From positions 1,066,501 to 1,130,500 of the forward strand of contig JAWNZC010000319.1 in the NCBI GenBank assembly GCA_035771165.1: 64,000 bases of DNA, written 5' to 3'. The notes under the pieces were generated by a model that worked only from the letters and a program-made list of their open reading frames with translations, was not told the DNA's origin and searched no databases. The translations under genes and the position numbers were made by a program. Shown here piece by piece: positions 1 through 12,047 of the stretch (position 1 is its first letter; each line of letters begins with the position of its first letter). Source of the stretch: Paragorgia papillata. Lineage: Eukaryota; Cnidaria; Anthozoa; Scleralcyonacea; Coralliidae.

Positions 1-549
1 TCACAATTAGTGTTAATTCGCTTCAGTCCTAGTCAATGCGCCACTCCGATCTGCGCCATAGCTGGTATCAGGGAGGCCAGAAAAAACCTTCCACCGGGGT
101 GGCCAGGAAATCTGGCGGGACCAAGATAACCAGCTCACTGCCCGCTCAGCAAATAGTAAATCAAAACGTTGTGATTCCTAGTTTCAATGTTCAAATTTGA
201 GCTGCCTACTGACTGGCCGAGATGCTTCATCTGGAAAAACGACTTATTTTATACACTTGTTTGGCAAGTATGAGCAACTTTCGATATTTAGCTACCTTAT
301 TGTCGTTTAATTATTCAAATTAAAGACGACCGAATGCTTATTTATATATGTATGATCGTTGCCTGGGAAATTATTTTTTTGTGGAGAGAATATTAAAGAC
401 ACGGTGCAGAACTGTTAATCCAGTGAACGCCTAGCTTCAATGAAGAAATCACGCTAGTTTCAGTGAAGAAATCGCGCTAGTTTCAGTGAAGAAATCGCGC
501 TTTCAGTGAAGAAATCACGCTTTCAGTTTAAAAGAAGAAAATATTGAAA
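1..549. other. Upstream region with a short tandem repeat
   Basis: No coding signal is seen here. About 430-535 holds roughly four imperfect direct repeats of a GCTAGTTTCAGTGAAGAAAT-like unit, just upstream of the start codon at 550. This probably covers the promoter and 5' UTR of the PAN-EGF gene, but no core promoter motif stands out. Confidence 0.4.
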
Positions 550-3500
550 ATGACGAATTATTTCAGGTACGTGGTTTCTTTTGTCAATTCACTAAACCAT
601 TAAGAATTCTCGTCTTGACGGTAGTTTTAAAATTGTCTGTAGTTGTGAAAAGTATGCTGTTATTCAGTTAAGAAATAGAAAACATTTTCCATGTTTCTGT
701 AGAGTTATAGAAAAAACACACAAGGGGAAGTTTGGGAGAAATTACAGTGGGAACCACACTATTTCGAGTTCTTCCAAATCTCCCCAACTGTTTCTATATC
801 TAAACTCTATAGGAATACGGGAAAATGTTTTCTATTTATTTTATAAAATAACCCGTCAAACAAATTAAGATTAAATGTCAATATTAATCCGAACAAAACT
901 AGCGCAAATTCTCGGTCTACTGTTTACATACATGAATCCGGAATGAGTTTCAATCGGCGGGATTGAACTCATTCCGCTTCTGATCAAATTCCTTTGTCTG
1001 TTTACATGAATCCTGATTGAGATTAGCTCATTCCAGACTGAGTTCAATCCGGTTCTCATTCCGGATTGAAATTTCGTTCCGGAATCATGTAAAGGCGGTG
1101 CAAGTTTCATTCCGGAATGAAAAACGTGACAGAGAGGACTAGAACAAACCATGCATGCGTGTTTTCTAATATTTACAGATTTCATTTCAATCCAGAAACC
1201 CAATTCCCATGTAAACACGGATTTAAACTCAATCTGGATTCATGTAAACGGCCCCTTAGTTTAAATCCAGATTGAAAAGCGAAGTCAATCCGTGTTTACA
1301 TGGGAATTGGGTTTCTGGATTGAAATCCGCCTGAAATCTGAAATCCGTAAATATTTGAAAACACGCATGCATTGTTTGTTCTAGTCCTCTCTGTCACGTT
1401 TTTCATTCCGGAATGAAACTCGCACCGCCTTTACATGATTCCGGAACGAAATTTCAATCCGGAATGAGATTTCATTCGGGAATGACAACTGGATTGAACT
1501 CAATCCGGAATGAGCTAAATCTCAATCCCGATTGATGTAAACAGATAAAGGGGTTTGATCGGAAGCGGAATGAGTTCAATCTGGATTGAAACTCAATGCG
1601 TCACTAGTGGATGGCGTAGTGGATGGCGTATAATGGTGTTTATGTACAAATTTATGAAATTTTAATTAGAATGATGGCTAGAATAGATAGAATTTTCTCC
1701 CTAGATTTTGGAATTTGACTGACTATGAAATAGTTTGCATGAATTGAATTTGATACTAAACTTTTCTTCCAAGTGTTTCTTGTCTTCTCCAGACTACGCA
1801 ATTAACTTAAATAATAGATATGCATGTAGTGTCGGCAAAAATATTCAATTTGTTTTAGGAATAAAATTGTTTAAATATTTTATATAAATATTTTATATAT
1901 GCATGTTTTCGTTGTATTTTTCATTACGGCGATGTAATTTTATCATAACATTTGTGTTTTATTTCTATTTTTTAATTAGGACTGGGGTTTTTACAATTTT
2001 TATTTTTCATATATTTTTTTATTTTCTCTTAGAAATTTGTATCTTTTTTTAGAATTTAAAAAAAATAATTTTTTTTTTATTATTTTTTTCAATTTTTTTC
2101 TTAGAATTGCATCATTGCTGTTATTTGGAATACTCCACAATTCCTCAATTATCGTCCACTGTCAAACTGGTTTTATTCTTAACATGCAAGAGAATATGAA
2201 ACATCAAACTACCCGTTTCAAGGCAGTCACAGTAAGCACTATGACGGAGTGTTTTCAGCATTGTCTTGCTCACTGTGAGTGTATGTCGTTTGATTTGTGC
2301 AATATCAACGATAAGAATTGCAGAATGCATGAATCCAATATTGAAACTGACGGTTTAATACATCTGACGCCAAGTGACGACTGTAATCACTACGAATTCA
2401 AACAGGTATATACAAAAAAATAAAACAGTTATTAGTGATTAATTTAAAGGTGACGTACAGTCCGTTCTGCGCATGACCGCAATGTGGTCCCCAAAACATG
2501 ACATTCGTAGATAATTACATGAAGTACTAGCAAAATGTAAACCGTTAGGAACAACATGGCAGAAAACCAAGCGATTCGGCGAGGATATCTCCTCGGATCT
2601 CTTCTATTTCTCCTGAAAATGTTTTGTTTTGGGTACAAGTAATGAATGGGAACCAAGAAAAGCTTACAATCTTCAATAAGGTATTAGTATTATTAAATAA
2701 AGATGTAAACATTAGTTTCGTACATGCGCAGAACGGACTGTACATCACCTTTAAATTTCAGCACTGATCATATTTTCATACTAAATATAGGAAATATATC
2801 CCACTTTTTTAGACGAATAATCAACAATGTGACAGCAGTTGTATGTCAGCGGTAAACTGCTGTTTAACATCTAACCCATGTAATAACGGTGGGACATGTT
2901 TACCATCAACAAACACCAAAAGCCGTTACCAGTGCGCATGCGCTAACGGGTTCGTGGGACAAAAATGTGGGGGATGCAAGAATGGTTACACGGGAAGTGA
3001 CTGCCAGGAAAAGATTACGTCATGCCGTGGTTACGCAGACGAGTCACGTGTTTCTAAACCCTATCTGATATTTAACTCCCAAGGACATCTTGTTAAAGTT
3101 TTCTGCGATTTTGATGCTAACTCAACAATGTCATGGACTCTGCTTCAGTCCTTCAGCCGAGTCAATGTTGGGAACTTTAGAGACTGGTTCGCTGACGATC
3201 GACCTCGTTCCGAGCTCGAGAATGCACCGACGTGGACTTCGTATCGTCTTCCCAAATCAGAGATGCAATTAATTCAGAAAGATTCTACTAAATGGCGAAT
3301 AACGTGTGATTACGAGAAACATGAGAAAGCAGTCGAGAGGGATTCCATGCGTGTATCCAATTCAATAATGGATCTGTTAAGCGATACTAAATTTGGAGAA
3401 TGTGTGCTAGTCGAGTATATAAATGTCCGTGGTTACAATTGTTCCGACTGTACAGCTGTTTTTTATCATGCTCAGTACTTTCCATTTCATTTCGATTCGT

Positions 3501-3661
3501 TTAGGTCCCTAGAGAAGCCCTGTTTTTTCAGAGCCTACGAAGCGAAAAACTGCGGAAGTGTGGGTGGAGAAGATAACTTTGGAATGTACAAATGTGTTAA
3601 CAATAATCACCGTTGCTCGGCAGAGGGCACGTCAACAACTCAAACTTGGTTTGGTGGTTAA
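550..3661 (+). CDS. Secreted PAN/apple - EGF - fibrinogen-like protein
   Basis: Three coding exons can be joined in phase: 550-566, 2105-2405 and 2813-3661, giving 388 residues. The 17-bp first exon encodes MTNYFR up to a GTACGT donor. It joins in phase 2 to exon 2, which continues with IASLLLFGILHNSS, so the signal peptide is split by the intron. Exon 2 then carries a Cys-rich PAN/apple-like segment (ECFQHCLAHCECMSFD, CRMH). Exon 3 opens with an EGF-like module (NPCNNGGTC, CACANGFVGQKC). After that comes a region resembling the N-terminal part of a fibrinogen C-terminal domain (SCRGYADE, VFCDFDANSTMSWTLLQSF). The usual calcium-binding end of a fibrinogen domain is not evident, so this part is atypical. 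PAN-EGF-fibrinogen-like proteins form large extracellular families in anthozoans (general knowledge). A role in adhesion, recognition or matrix is inference. Intron 1 holds a long palindrome and intron 2 a MITE. Confidence 0.75.
940..1597. repeat. Long imperfect palindrome (inverted repeat, arms about 290-310 bp)
   Basis: The left arm (about 940-1225) and right arm (about 1285-1597) are reverse complements over most of their length, with a spacer of about 60 bp. A clear matching pair is 1191-1222 against 1288-1319. Both arms are themselves built from short palindromic words such as TCATTCCGGAATGA and from CATGTAAAC. The unit lies inside intron 1 of the PAN-EGF gene. It looks like a foldback or MITE-type element. 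The open reading frame that crosses its left arm is not a gene. Confidence 0.8.
2448..2750. mobile_element. TTAA-flanked MITE (piggyBac-like ends), copy 1
   Basis: The terminal inverted repeats start AGGTGACGTACAGTCCGTTC and end with the complement (GAACGGACTGTACATCACCT). TTAA lies directly outside both ends (2444-2447 and 2751-2754). A second copy of the same family is at 19806-20115. The element lies wholly within intron 2 of the PAN-EGF gene. It has no transposase, so it is non-autonomous. Assignment to piggyBac rests on the TTAA target duplication only. Confidence 0.75.
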
Positions 3662-3805
3662 TAAGATGGCTTTCCCAACTACTTTTTACTTTAATTTTAA
3701 ACTTTTGTTAGTTTGTGCTGAATAAACAAAACTTTGCGAACTCCTTAAGCCGAAAGATGAAAGTGTGTTAGTTTGTGCCTAATGTACAAAACTTGCAAAC
3801 TCCAC

Positions 3806-4395
3806 CCAGGGCCATTTATAGGGAACTGGGCCAAGATGGCGGGAACAAATGGCCCTGGTGAGGCTAGGCTATCTCAGCCTCTGATTGGTCAAGAGTTTAT
3901 GGCGTATTAAATCAGACGGTTTGATTTTGTTGGGGTTTTTTTTAATTGTATTTTGACCTTGTCGGCTGTTCCTGCACACGGCACGGGAAATTACATTATA
4001 AACCATGCACTAATTAGGTATAATTACTGTGTAAAGAACTGAGTTCTAGTTAATAAAATGCGCAATATACTGCGCATTTTGAGCTAGCCTCCACCTAGCC
4101 TGGTACCCTGGCCCAATTTCAAAAGAAATATGGGCCAGGTAACCACTAATCTCATTCTCGCGTCATCAGGGCTAAATCCACTTATGACGATTGCAGTTTT
4201 ACTCATAGCCACTAAAAACGCGCGAAATTTTAACCAATAGGAAAACAGAAGTCTTTAGTGGTTACCTGGCCCATATTCTTTGATTGGGCCAGGGTACCAG
4301 GCTACTCTCCACCAGGGCCATTTGTTCCCGCCATTTTGTTTTATTCGCCATCTTGGCACAGTTCCCTACAAATGGCCCTGGGTACGAGGTTAGAG
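3806..4395. mobile_element. Older copy of the GGGCCATTTGT element, interrupted by a second MITE
   Basis: The outer arms contain CCCAGGGCCATTTATAGGGA near the left and ACAAATGGCCCTGGGTACGA near the right. These match the intact element at 59987-60373, including the internal AATATACTGCGCATTTT segment. The left tip is degraded. The TA-flanked MITE at 4098-4302 sits inside it, so this copy is the older insertion. Confidence 0.65.
4098..4302. mobile_element. TA-flanked MITE, GCCTGGTACCCTGGCCCAAT family, copy 1
   Basis: The ends are GCCTGGTACCCTGGCCCAAT and its complement, with TA on both sides, as in Tc1/mariner-type insertions. The interior has GGTTACCTGGCCC subterminal repeats and a conserved centre with GCGCGAAATTT. 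Other copies lie at 28061-28213 (truncated), 30512-30716, 41526-41729 and 58157-58527. The unit is about 205 bp with no coding capacity. Confidence 0.8.
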
Positions 4396-4652
4396 TACTT
4401 ATAATTAACAATATATTTAACTCAAAAACTGAGGACTTGTAGCGCAACAAGTTCTTGTGACACGCGTGCAAACCCACCCCCCCGTCCGACATTAGCTTTC
4501 AAAGTACTCAGATATTAGTAATTCTTTTTTTAATTTTTTTATTCCAAATTTACAAGAAATGTCAACAACTATCTTCAACTATCTTCAACTTCTTCTTTAC
4601 TACAATTATCTTCTAGAACTAAATACGGGACTGATTTGATGGTTGTGAGTAA

Positions 4653-4968
4653 TGAATGACGTCACAAATTCTTAGAATACTAATGACGTCATAAATTCTA
4701 AAAATACTAATGACGTCACAAATTCTCAGAATACTAAGACGTCATAATTTCCCAGAATACTAATGACGTCACAAATTCTCAGAATACTACTGACATCACA
4801 AATTCTCAGAATACTAATTACGTCAGATTCTCAGAATACTAATGATGTCACAAATTCTCAGAATACTAATTACGTCAGATTCTCAGAATACTAATGATGT
4901 CACAAATTCTTAGAATACTAATGACGTCAGATTCTTAGAATACTAATTACGTCACAAATTCTTAGAAT
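4653..4968. repeat. Minisatellite of about 27-bp units carrying CRE-like TGACGTCA sites
   Basis: About a dozen head-to-tail units read approximately ACTAATGACGTCACAAATTC then TCAGAAT. Several units keep the full palindrome TGACGTCA. Others carry one-base variants (TGATGTCA, TTACGTCA, TGACATCA) or lack the first bases. The array sits between the PAN-EGF gene and the minus-strand gene ending at 5859. Binding by CREB/ATF-type factors is possible but is inference. Confidence 0.85.
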
Positions 4969-5159
4969 TTGGATCTCAAATCAATCCCCCCTGTTGAAGT
5001 AGCACACATTATATAGTTTAAATAAACAATGCCAAGCCCATAAATATATATACGAGATTAATTGTGCACAACAATTATCAAACTACTTCATAAATATAAA
5101 TAATCAACTCAACAACAATAATACTTATGTGTCCAACACAACAATTCTTGAACATATAA

Positions 5160-5386
5160 AGGCCCGTTCACACATGCAATTTTTGATGCGATAAATATCA
5201 CCATGCCGCAACTTCTGGTTTAGTTTAGATGCATGTTAAGCAATTCCAAATGCGAGCAGAAACGTGACGAACAGAGGAAGACAGAATACCATAGCACAAT
5301 CCGTTGATTGTTTTTCTACTTAACATGCATCTAAATTAGAAGTTGCGATATTTATTGCATCAATAATCGCACGTTTGAACGGGCCT
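5160..5386. mobile_element. TAA-flanked MITE (PIF/Harbinger-like), AGGCCCGTTCA ends
   Basis: The ends are AGGCCCGTTCACAC and GTTTGAACGGGCCT, with a TAA at both boundaries (5157-5159 and 5387-5389). The arms also match further in (GATGCATGTTAAG against CTTAACATGCATC). No coding capacity is seen. The 3-bp TAA target duplication suggests the PIF/Harbinger group. Confidence 0.7.
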
Positions 5387-5858
5387 TAAGGATAGATTCA
5401 GTGTGGCAAATATATCCATATACATTCAAGCATTACTATTGCTTTTACCAATATCACAATTTCCCTGCGTACATCTTGAAATCACATCTGCGGATTTTAT
5501 GTACGTTTTATGCTTCGTTTTTGGTTTACTGAAGGAGAAATTTCTCTACTTAGTTTTTGCTTCATATTAAAATGGTTTTATACAGAGTTCTTCAGAGTTT
5601 ACCTAACACAACATTTATTCAGTGAACTATAGAACGAAACTCAGACCTATATCATCCCTTTTGTGGAAAAAATACAAATACCTATATTTATTTGGATGAG
5701 ACATTCCAATGAACTAGAATGAAACTCATACAGACCTATACTCTCATCCCGGCATTTTGTGGGGAAAACACAAATACCGGTATTTTTTTAGATGAAACAT
5801 TTAACCTACTATCAAATACCGGTATATTTTTACATTAGACATTTTAACCTGTTTTTTC

Positions 5859-8401
5859 TCATTGTTGTTCAATCTTTTCTTGTTTTTCTTTTGGAAGGAT
5901 TGGTTTTGATGACGTCTTTTGTTGTTTGGGTTTCTTGTTAACTTGTTTTGGTTTCTTTGCGGAACTTATGCTCCCAGCGTCATCCTCCATTTTCGTTTTC
6001 TTTCTTCCTCGTCCTGCTGGTTTCTTTTCTTCATTCTTTCGTTTCACACTTTGACTCTCTTCCGATACACTTTCTGCTTCTTTTTGCTTCTTAAGCAACG
6101 CTCCTCTTGTTTTGTATTCTATTTCAACTTTATTTTCATTTTTAACAGGGCTTTTTCGTGGACTGGCGACCGCTCGGCGTTGTCGTAATCTTTTATCGTT
6201 TTCTCTTGCGGATCCATCTTCTATCGGAGTAAACTTTTTGCTGGTAGCTTTAACCTTCTTTAACGACTCACTTTTTTCAGTTTCGTTTGTGCTACTCGAT
6301 TCCGGCGTTTTATTCTTTATCTTTTCTTCGTTGCTTCCGGTTCTTTCGCTTTGCATTATTTCTTCCTTTCCTCTCTCTCCTTCGCTATTCATCTTTTCTT
6401 CGTTTCCACACTTTCCTTCGTTGCTTCCGGTTCCTTCGCTTTGCGTTATTTCTTCCTTTCCTCTCTCTCCTTCGCTATTCATCTTTTCTTCGCTTCCTCT
6501 CTTTCCTTCGTTATTCATCTTTTCTTTGTTGCCTTCTTTTTCTTCGCTTTGCATTATTTCTTCCTTTCCTCTCTCTCCTTCGCTATTCATCTTTTCTTCG
6601 CTTCCTCTCTCTCCTCCGCTATTCATCTTTTCTTCGTTGCCTTCTTTTTCTTCCTTGTGTGTCTCTCCTTTGCCGTTCATGTTTTCTTCATTATTTATTT
6701 CCTCTACGTTGCTTTCTTTTTCTTCATTCTCCATCATTCTTTCATTGTCCATCTTTCCTTCCTTTCCCATACTTCCTTTATCCTCTCTGTCATCCTGATC
6801 ACCTTCAGCTTCAGGTAAACTACTTTCGTTTTCCGCGTCAACCTTTCTTTCGTCTTCTTCTGCGATACTCTTATCACCACTTTCGTCATCGTTGTTTTTC
6901 TTATTTTCTGAAAGGTCAATCTCCGACTCACATTTCTCTTCAGACGCGTCCTCTTCACACGATAATGTTTCTTCACTTCCTTCACTGAAAAGCATGTCAT
7001 TTATTTTTACATCGTTCATTTCCATCTGTACTGTAACTGCTTCATGAGGACGCCAGTTTTCTACTCCATAATCGTAAGTAAGACCTTCCAGGTTTGTCAT
7101 AGCACCAAGCTCTTCGTAGCTGTTCTGGTTTAGCAACGGTACATCCGTTACATCTTCAGCAATCACCATTTCTGATTCATTTAAACAATCAGATGTCTTT
7201 TCAGGAATTTTTTCATTTAAGACATCCCCAAAAGATCCCTCGCGTTGTCCGTCGTGTTCCAATGTTCCCTCATTATCCTTCTTTATCCCTGTGTCCAGCA
7301 CCACACCCTCGCCTAAAATATCTGCACCCTCAAGGCCATCGTTATCCTCCTCGAGTCCCCGATGTCCATCGTTATCCCCTGCGGTTTCGATTGATACCAC
7401 TGAGCCAATCACATCATTCGTACCAAATAGAAACTCTGATTGGCTAGTTTCATAACTCATCCCCAGACCTCCAACTGGCTCCAGCGGTTTTATCTCTCCA
7501 CTCTCAATGGTCTCTTCGTGCACAATGCTTCCACTATCGTCAACTGATGCGTTTGCTGGGTATTCGACATCATCTCCATGGTTACCAACTGACGCCACGG
7601 TTTGCATGCTTTCTCTAAAAATATCTGGTGTATCCTCGATATTACTGATCCTAGCTGTATCCTCCTCTACACTAGGGTGTGCCAGTGTAGCAATGTTCTC
7701 AGGATCATTGATGGTGGATTCCTCAATACCCCTTGGGGTACTTGACAGATCCTCAATATCCCTCGGTGTACCAGAAAGATCCTCAATATCCTTCGGGGTA
7801 CCAGAAAGATCCTCGATATCCCTCGATGTACCAGGAAGATCCTCAATGCTACCAAGTTCACCTCCAACCTTTGATATCTCGCATTGTTCCTCACGTTGTC
7901 CCACTTGATCCACAGGCGTCCCAGGACACTCGTTATTATCCCCGATGCTTTTTCCACCAATCAGATCTTTCTCTCTCGGTGGTGGTGCTCCGCCATTGTT
8001 ATAAAGACATTTTCGACAAATTCTCTGCACTTCAGTCTCGTTATTAAACAAATGTTGAAGTTTTGGCGGTGATAAGGACTGGTTTATACAACGATACGAC
8101 TTCACGACATTTGACTTACACGACACGCAAACGACTGGACGAACACGTTTGGACTTTCCTAAAAGAATAGTGAAAACAGCTTTTTATATAAAATAGGTTG
8201 CGTCTTACGCACGCTCTGATTGGTCAGTTACTGTGTTTATATCAGGCTACGGTTGTGACGTCACGGCATATTTCTGTCTTATTTCATAAAAAGTAGAAAG
8301 AGTAACACACCCTGGGAAGGAGAATAAGCTTTACTATAATATTGTAGTACATGTACTTACGTAGTTCCGTTTTTCGACGATGTGTCCCGGGGGGGTCTTC
8401 C
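5859..8401 (-). CDS. Charged repeat protein with CX2CX9CX23CX2C zinc-finger-like motif (gene A, 5' incomplete)
   Basis: The main exon is 8158-5859, with a TTTTAG acceptor just upstream and its stop codon at 5859-5861. A preceding small exon at 8401-8361 (TTTCTAG acceptor, GTAAGT donor) fits in phase but is tentative. The true start is not found. Near the exon start are five cysteines in a CX2CX9CX23CX2C arrangement, with KSYRC, SPPKLQHLF and ICRKC. Next come tandem repeats of a DIEDLSGTPR unit, then a long Glu/Lys-rich tract of EKMNSEGERGKEE-type repeats. The C-terminus is Lys-rich and looks like a nuclear-localisation region (RGRKKTKMEDD). The same cysteine motif with identical spacing is in the neighbouring gene ending at 10580, so the two look like tandem paralogues. 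I do not recognise the family. A nuclear, nucleic-acid- or chromatin-linked role is inference. Long open frames on the opposite strand are shadows of the biased repeats. Confidence 0.65.
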
Positions 8402-8875
8402 CTAGAAATTAGGAGAGGGTGCACAGCAGCTAAACTTAAAGAATTACATATTTTTTTAGACGGAATGGAAAACAATTTTAGAAAAAGAAGAAAAAGAGAA
8501 ACTAGAAGAAAAAAAGAATATTCTGTGTCAGACTAAAAGATCCGAAAAACTACTGATCAAAAGGGTGATTTATATACCCTCTTTCTCACTCAGAAAGGCT
8601 AAAACCACACCCCAACAAGCGATATGTCTCCGTACAGCCAACATATCGGACTACCCCCCTGTTAATGTGCTCTTCAGATCAGAAAAGAAAGATCTCGTAC
8701 CCAAGCTCTCAGGAGGCGCACCGAAGATTGGTTTTGATTGGCTACAGTTTTTCGCGCCAAAACGTTGTCTTTTGTCAAACTGAAGCAGTTCTCAAGACAA
8801 GAACAGCAGCCCCCAGTAGAACAGCCGTATGAATCCATTGTTAAAAGCATTCAAAAGACAAGCTACAGAAGCATA

Positions 8876-8927
8876 ATGGACAAGAAAGTCATTGTGAATT
8901 ATTATGGCGACGACTGGAGGGTTCTAG
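8876..8927 (+). other. Possible orphan first coding exon
   Basis: An ATG at 8876 opens 17 codons plus one base (MDKKVIVNYYGDDWRVL) and stops at a good GTAAGTTT donor. Upstream are a GATTGGCT CCAAT-type box (about 8737) and an open frame without ATG. No in-phase downstream exon could be identified in the next 10 kb, so this may be the start of an undetected plus-strand gene or chance. Confidence 0.2.
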
Positions 8928-8929
8928 GT

Positions 8930-10579
8930 AAGTTTATATTGCAAATAATGTACATTTTTTTGTCGAAAGAAAAACAGGTTACGAAGGCGAAGTTTTATGT
9001 TTACTCGTTCGTGTTGTTGGCTGTTGCTGTAAATATCGGCTGTGATTAGCATTCTTTTGAAGAGTTTTTGTATTCATTACTTCAGTTTTTATCAAATAAG
9101 GATATATAATTGTTTTTTACGGCTTTATTCAGACGTTTTGCTGTAAGTGAGCGAATAAGACTGTTGTTTTTCTATGCCTCGCTTGTTCATTTGTAACTGT
9201 AAGACATTGCATCTTTCAAGGCCATGCATTCAACAGTTTCAGTGAATGATAAATGAATTATATTCTACATTTTGTTAGTTGTCAAGGCTAGAAAAACAGT
9301 GACAAGTACAGATACAATGAACAGTTGTCAGCGAGAGTTTTTCGCGACCACAACAAATGATTAATTGTTACATATTATTAGTCCGTCAGAACATTAGGCA
9401 TTGATTCCGTGTGGTTTACCAAAGTAACTGGCTCGCCTGAAGTTAGAAAGTAGAGCTTTGGGCACTTAATATTTATAATAGAAGATATTCTTACTGAAGA
9501 AGATACTTGGTACCCTTACGACAATGTTGAATGGTCTTGCACATAATGGCAGACACACTGATTCCGATAGATGATAACACTGCAATTCAACTTCTCACGC
9601 TGAGATAAAGTATTTTTTTAGTTGACTTTCGTGGACGATGTATTGGTCCAGGCGCCTTGGTAACTTCACCAGCGATATATAGATTTGTAGTTTGAGTTAT
9701 AAGGGTGCAAGACTAAGGGTGTACGGGGGGGAGGTCCACTTTATTCCATAGTTACTTATACTACCGCTCAAAGCCTCGGCAAATGAGAGAGCCAACGCCT
9801 TATATGGGAGAGTGGAAGCGAACATGTCAAAATGACCAATTTTTCGTCTCATGTTCACTGCCTAAACCCACATGCTACATCATGATAGCCTCCCCCCCCC
9901 CCCCCCCCCCCCAAAGACCAACCCAGGACAAAATAATAGCCATACTTCCATCTACAGCTGTAAAACTGGTTTATTTTAGCACTTTATTTGCTTGAGAAAA
10001 AATATTTTATTTACGTAAATAATATTTTTGAATATAAACAGCTTGCATTTTGCAATGACAATCACACAATCCAATTCTTATTTACTCTTTGTTTTGGTTT
10101 TCACTCAAAGATTGTCTTGACTAGTCAGTGTACGTTTTTAACCCTCAACTTTTTTTTAAAACTTTTTAACCGTAACGTCTTCTCTTGAAATTTTAAACGG
10201 CTAATGTACCTTCACTCCAGAGGATTTTCCAGAGAGGAAAAAGAAGAGAAAAACCTCTGGTAAAAAACGTCAGGATTTGAACTAGGATCGGAATCTGATT
10301 CTGACTTCTCATTGGAGGAATGCTAATAGCGTCCCTTGATTGGCTACTAAAAATACAATCACGTGCACAATGCGTACGTTGTGATTGGTTTATTATTAAT
10401 TAGCTATCTCTGCATGATAGTGAGATTCCTATCAGATTTAACCAGAAGATTTTTTGCCTTTTCTCATCTCTGAAAAACTTCTGGAACTCAACCACAGTAC
10501 CAATTAGCATTTTAATTGAAACAGTTTATTGTCTTACATAAATATAAAGAAATATCCAAATGGATATAGAAAGTTTTAT
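8930..10579. other. Region without a recognised gene
   Basis: Mostly unique AT-rich sequence. It contains a poly-C run at about 9893-9912. Around 10215-10500 there are loosely inverted CCAGAGG / CTTCTGG segments that may be remnants of a foldback element. No splice-supported exon was found. Confidence 0.4.
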
Positions 10580-11982
10580 TTATTTAAGTAATATTTTTTT
10601 AATGACAGTTCGCATACCTCCAACGGAATCCTGATCCAATTTCAATTTTGTTTTCACTTCCTTGCTCTCCCCAACCCTCTCACGCACCAACCTGACACGT
10701 TGGATCTGAAGTAGTACAGAGCCTGACCCTGGAATAGCATTCTGGGAAGATACAACAATGGCAGGAATTGTTTGGAGTTCCTTGCTGTTCGTTTTTCCAA
10801 ACGTTTGAGCTGGCTTGCTTGTTGCTACGTCAGAAGCAGTTTCTATGGTTGCCAATGAAGCTCTTTTCAGAGGTTGTTGCAGTTGACGTTGTACAACCAA
10901 AGATAATGGTGTCCATGGTGGTGTTGGCATCAAGCTAGACCCAGTCCCTTGTGGTACACTCGGTCTGACAGTGGCCTGAAGATTCGGTAATGGTGTCAAC
11001 ATCAAGTTAGACCCAGTCTCTTGTGATAGGCTCGGTCTGACAATTGGTGATGATGTTGACATCAAGTTAAACCCAGTCTTTTGTGGTACACTCGGTTTGA
11101 CAGTAGCCTGAAGATTCGGTAATGGTGTCAACATCAAGTTAGACCCAGTCTCTTGTGGTACGCTCACTCTGACACTTGCTTGGATATTGTTTGGCGATGG
11201 TGTTGACTTCAAGCTAGACCCAGTATCTTTTGATACACTCGGCCTGACACTAACCTGGATGTTTGGTGATGCTGTCGACATCAATCTAGACCCAGTCTCT
11301 TGTGGTACACTCGGTCTGACACTCGCTTGAATAATGTTTGATGATGTTACAAGGGGAGACCCTTGCTTCAAAACCAGGGGGGTCCACTGAGTTGTCATCA
11401 AATTAGACCCAGTCTCATTGGTGTTCCCACTTGAAGGAAAGGTTGCTAAGTTCGTTGGGATTATGTTGGTAGATGATGGTGTGACTGGAGTCAATGACGT
11501 CACATGCTGTTGGGGTAATGGTGTCTGCACTGACGCTGTGGGACCGGCTTCTTTGTTGTAGTTAGCTTTGAGATTTTCAGCTAACTTCTTGATGTACTCC
11601 ATTGCTTGACCTTTTCCAGACTCACCCAACACGATCTTTGGCGAGGTCTTAAATCTTGCGTCTGGAGGCTCATTGGCAGCAGTTATCTTACGATGGATGG
11701 CATCGATAGTGGCAGTAGATACTGGCTTGTCATGAGAGATATCTCCTGTGAAATCAATGAAAAGGAAAAATAATGAATGCATGATAAACAATAACAATAC
11801 AAAATACATAAACAACAGACAGCAAACCACAACAACAACAAACAAACAAACAAACAAACAAACAAACAAACAAACAAACAAACAAACAAACAAACAAACA
11901 AACAAACAAACAAACAAACAAACAAACAAACAAACAAACAAACAAACAAACAAACGAGCGAACGAACAAACAAACAAACAGC

Positions 11983-12047
<65 letters not shown>

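Noticed and set aside
871..1218. A 115-codon minus-strand frame
   Set aside because: It falls entirely in the palindrome arm and is repeat-derived.
4640..4980. Possible CRISPR-like array
   Set aside because: Units are directly contiguous with no unique spacers, in a eukaryotic genome; it is a minisatellite.
6112..6988. Long plus-strand frames rich in Ser/Phe/Leu
   Set aside because: They are antisense shadows of the Glu/Lys repeat region of gene A; no splice or start support.
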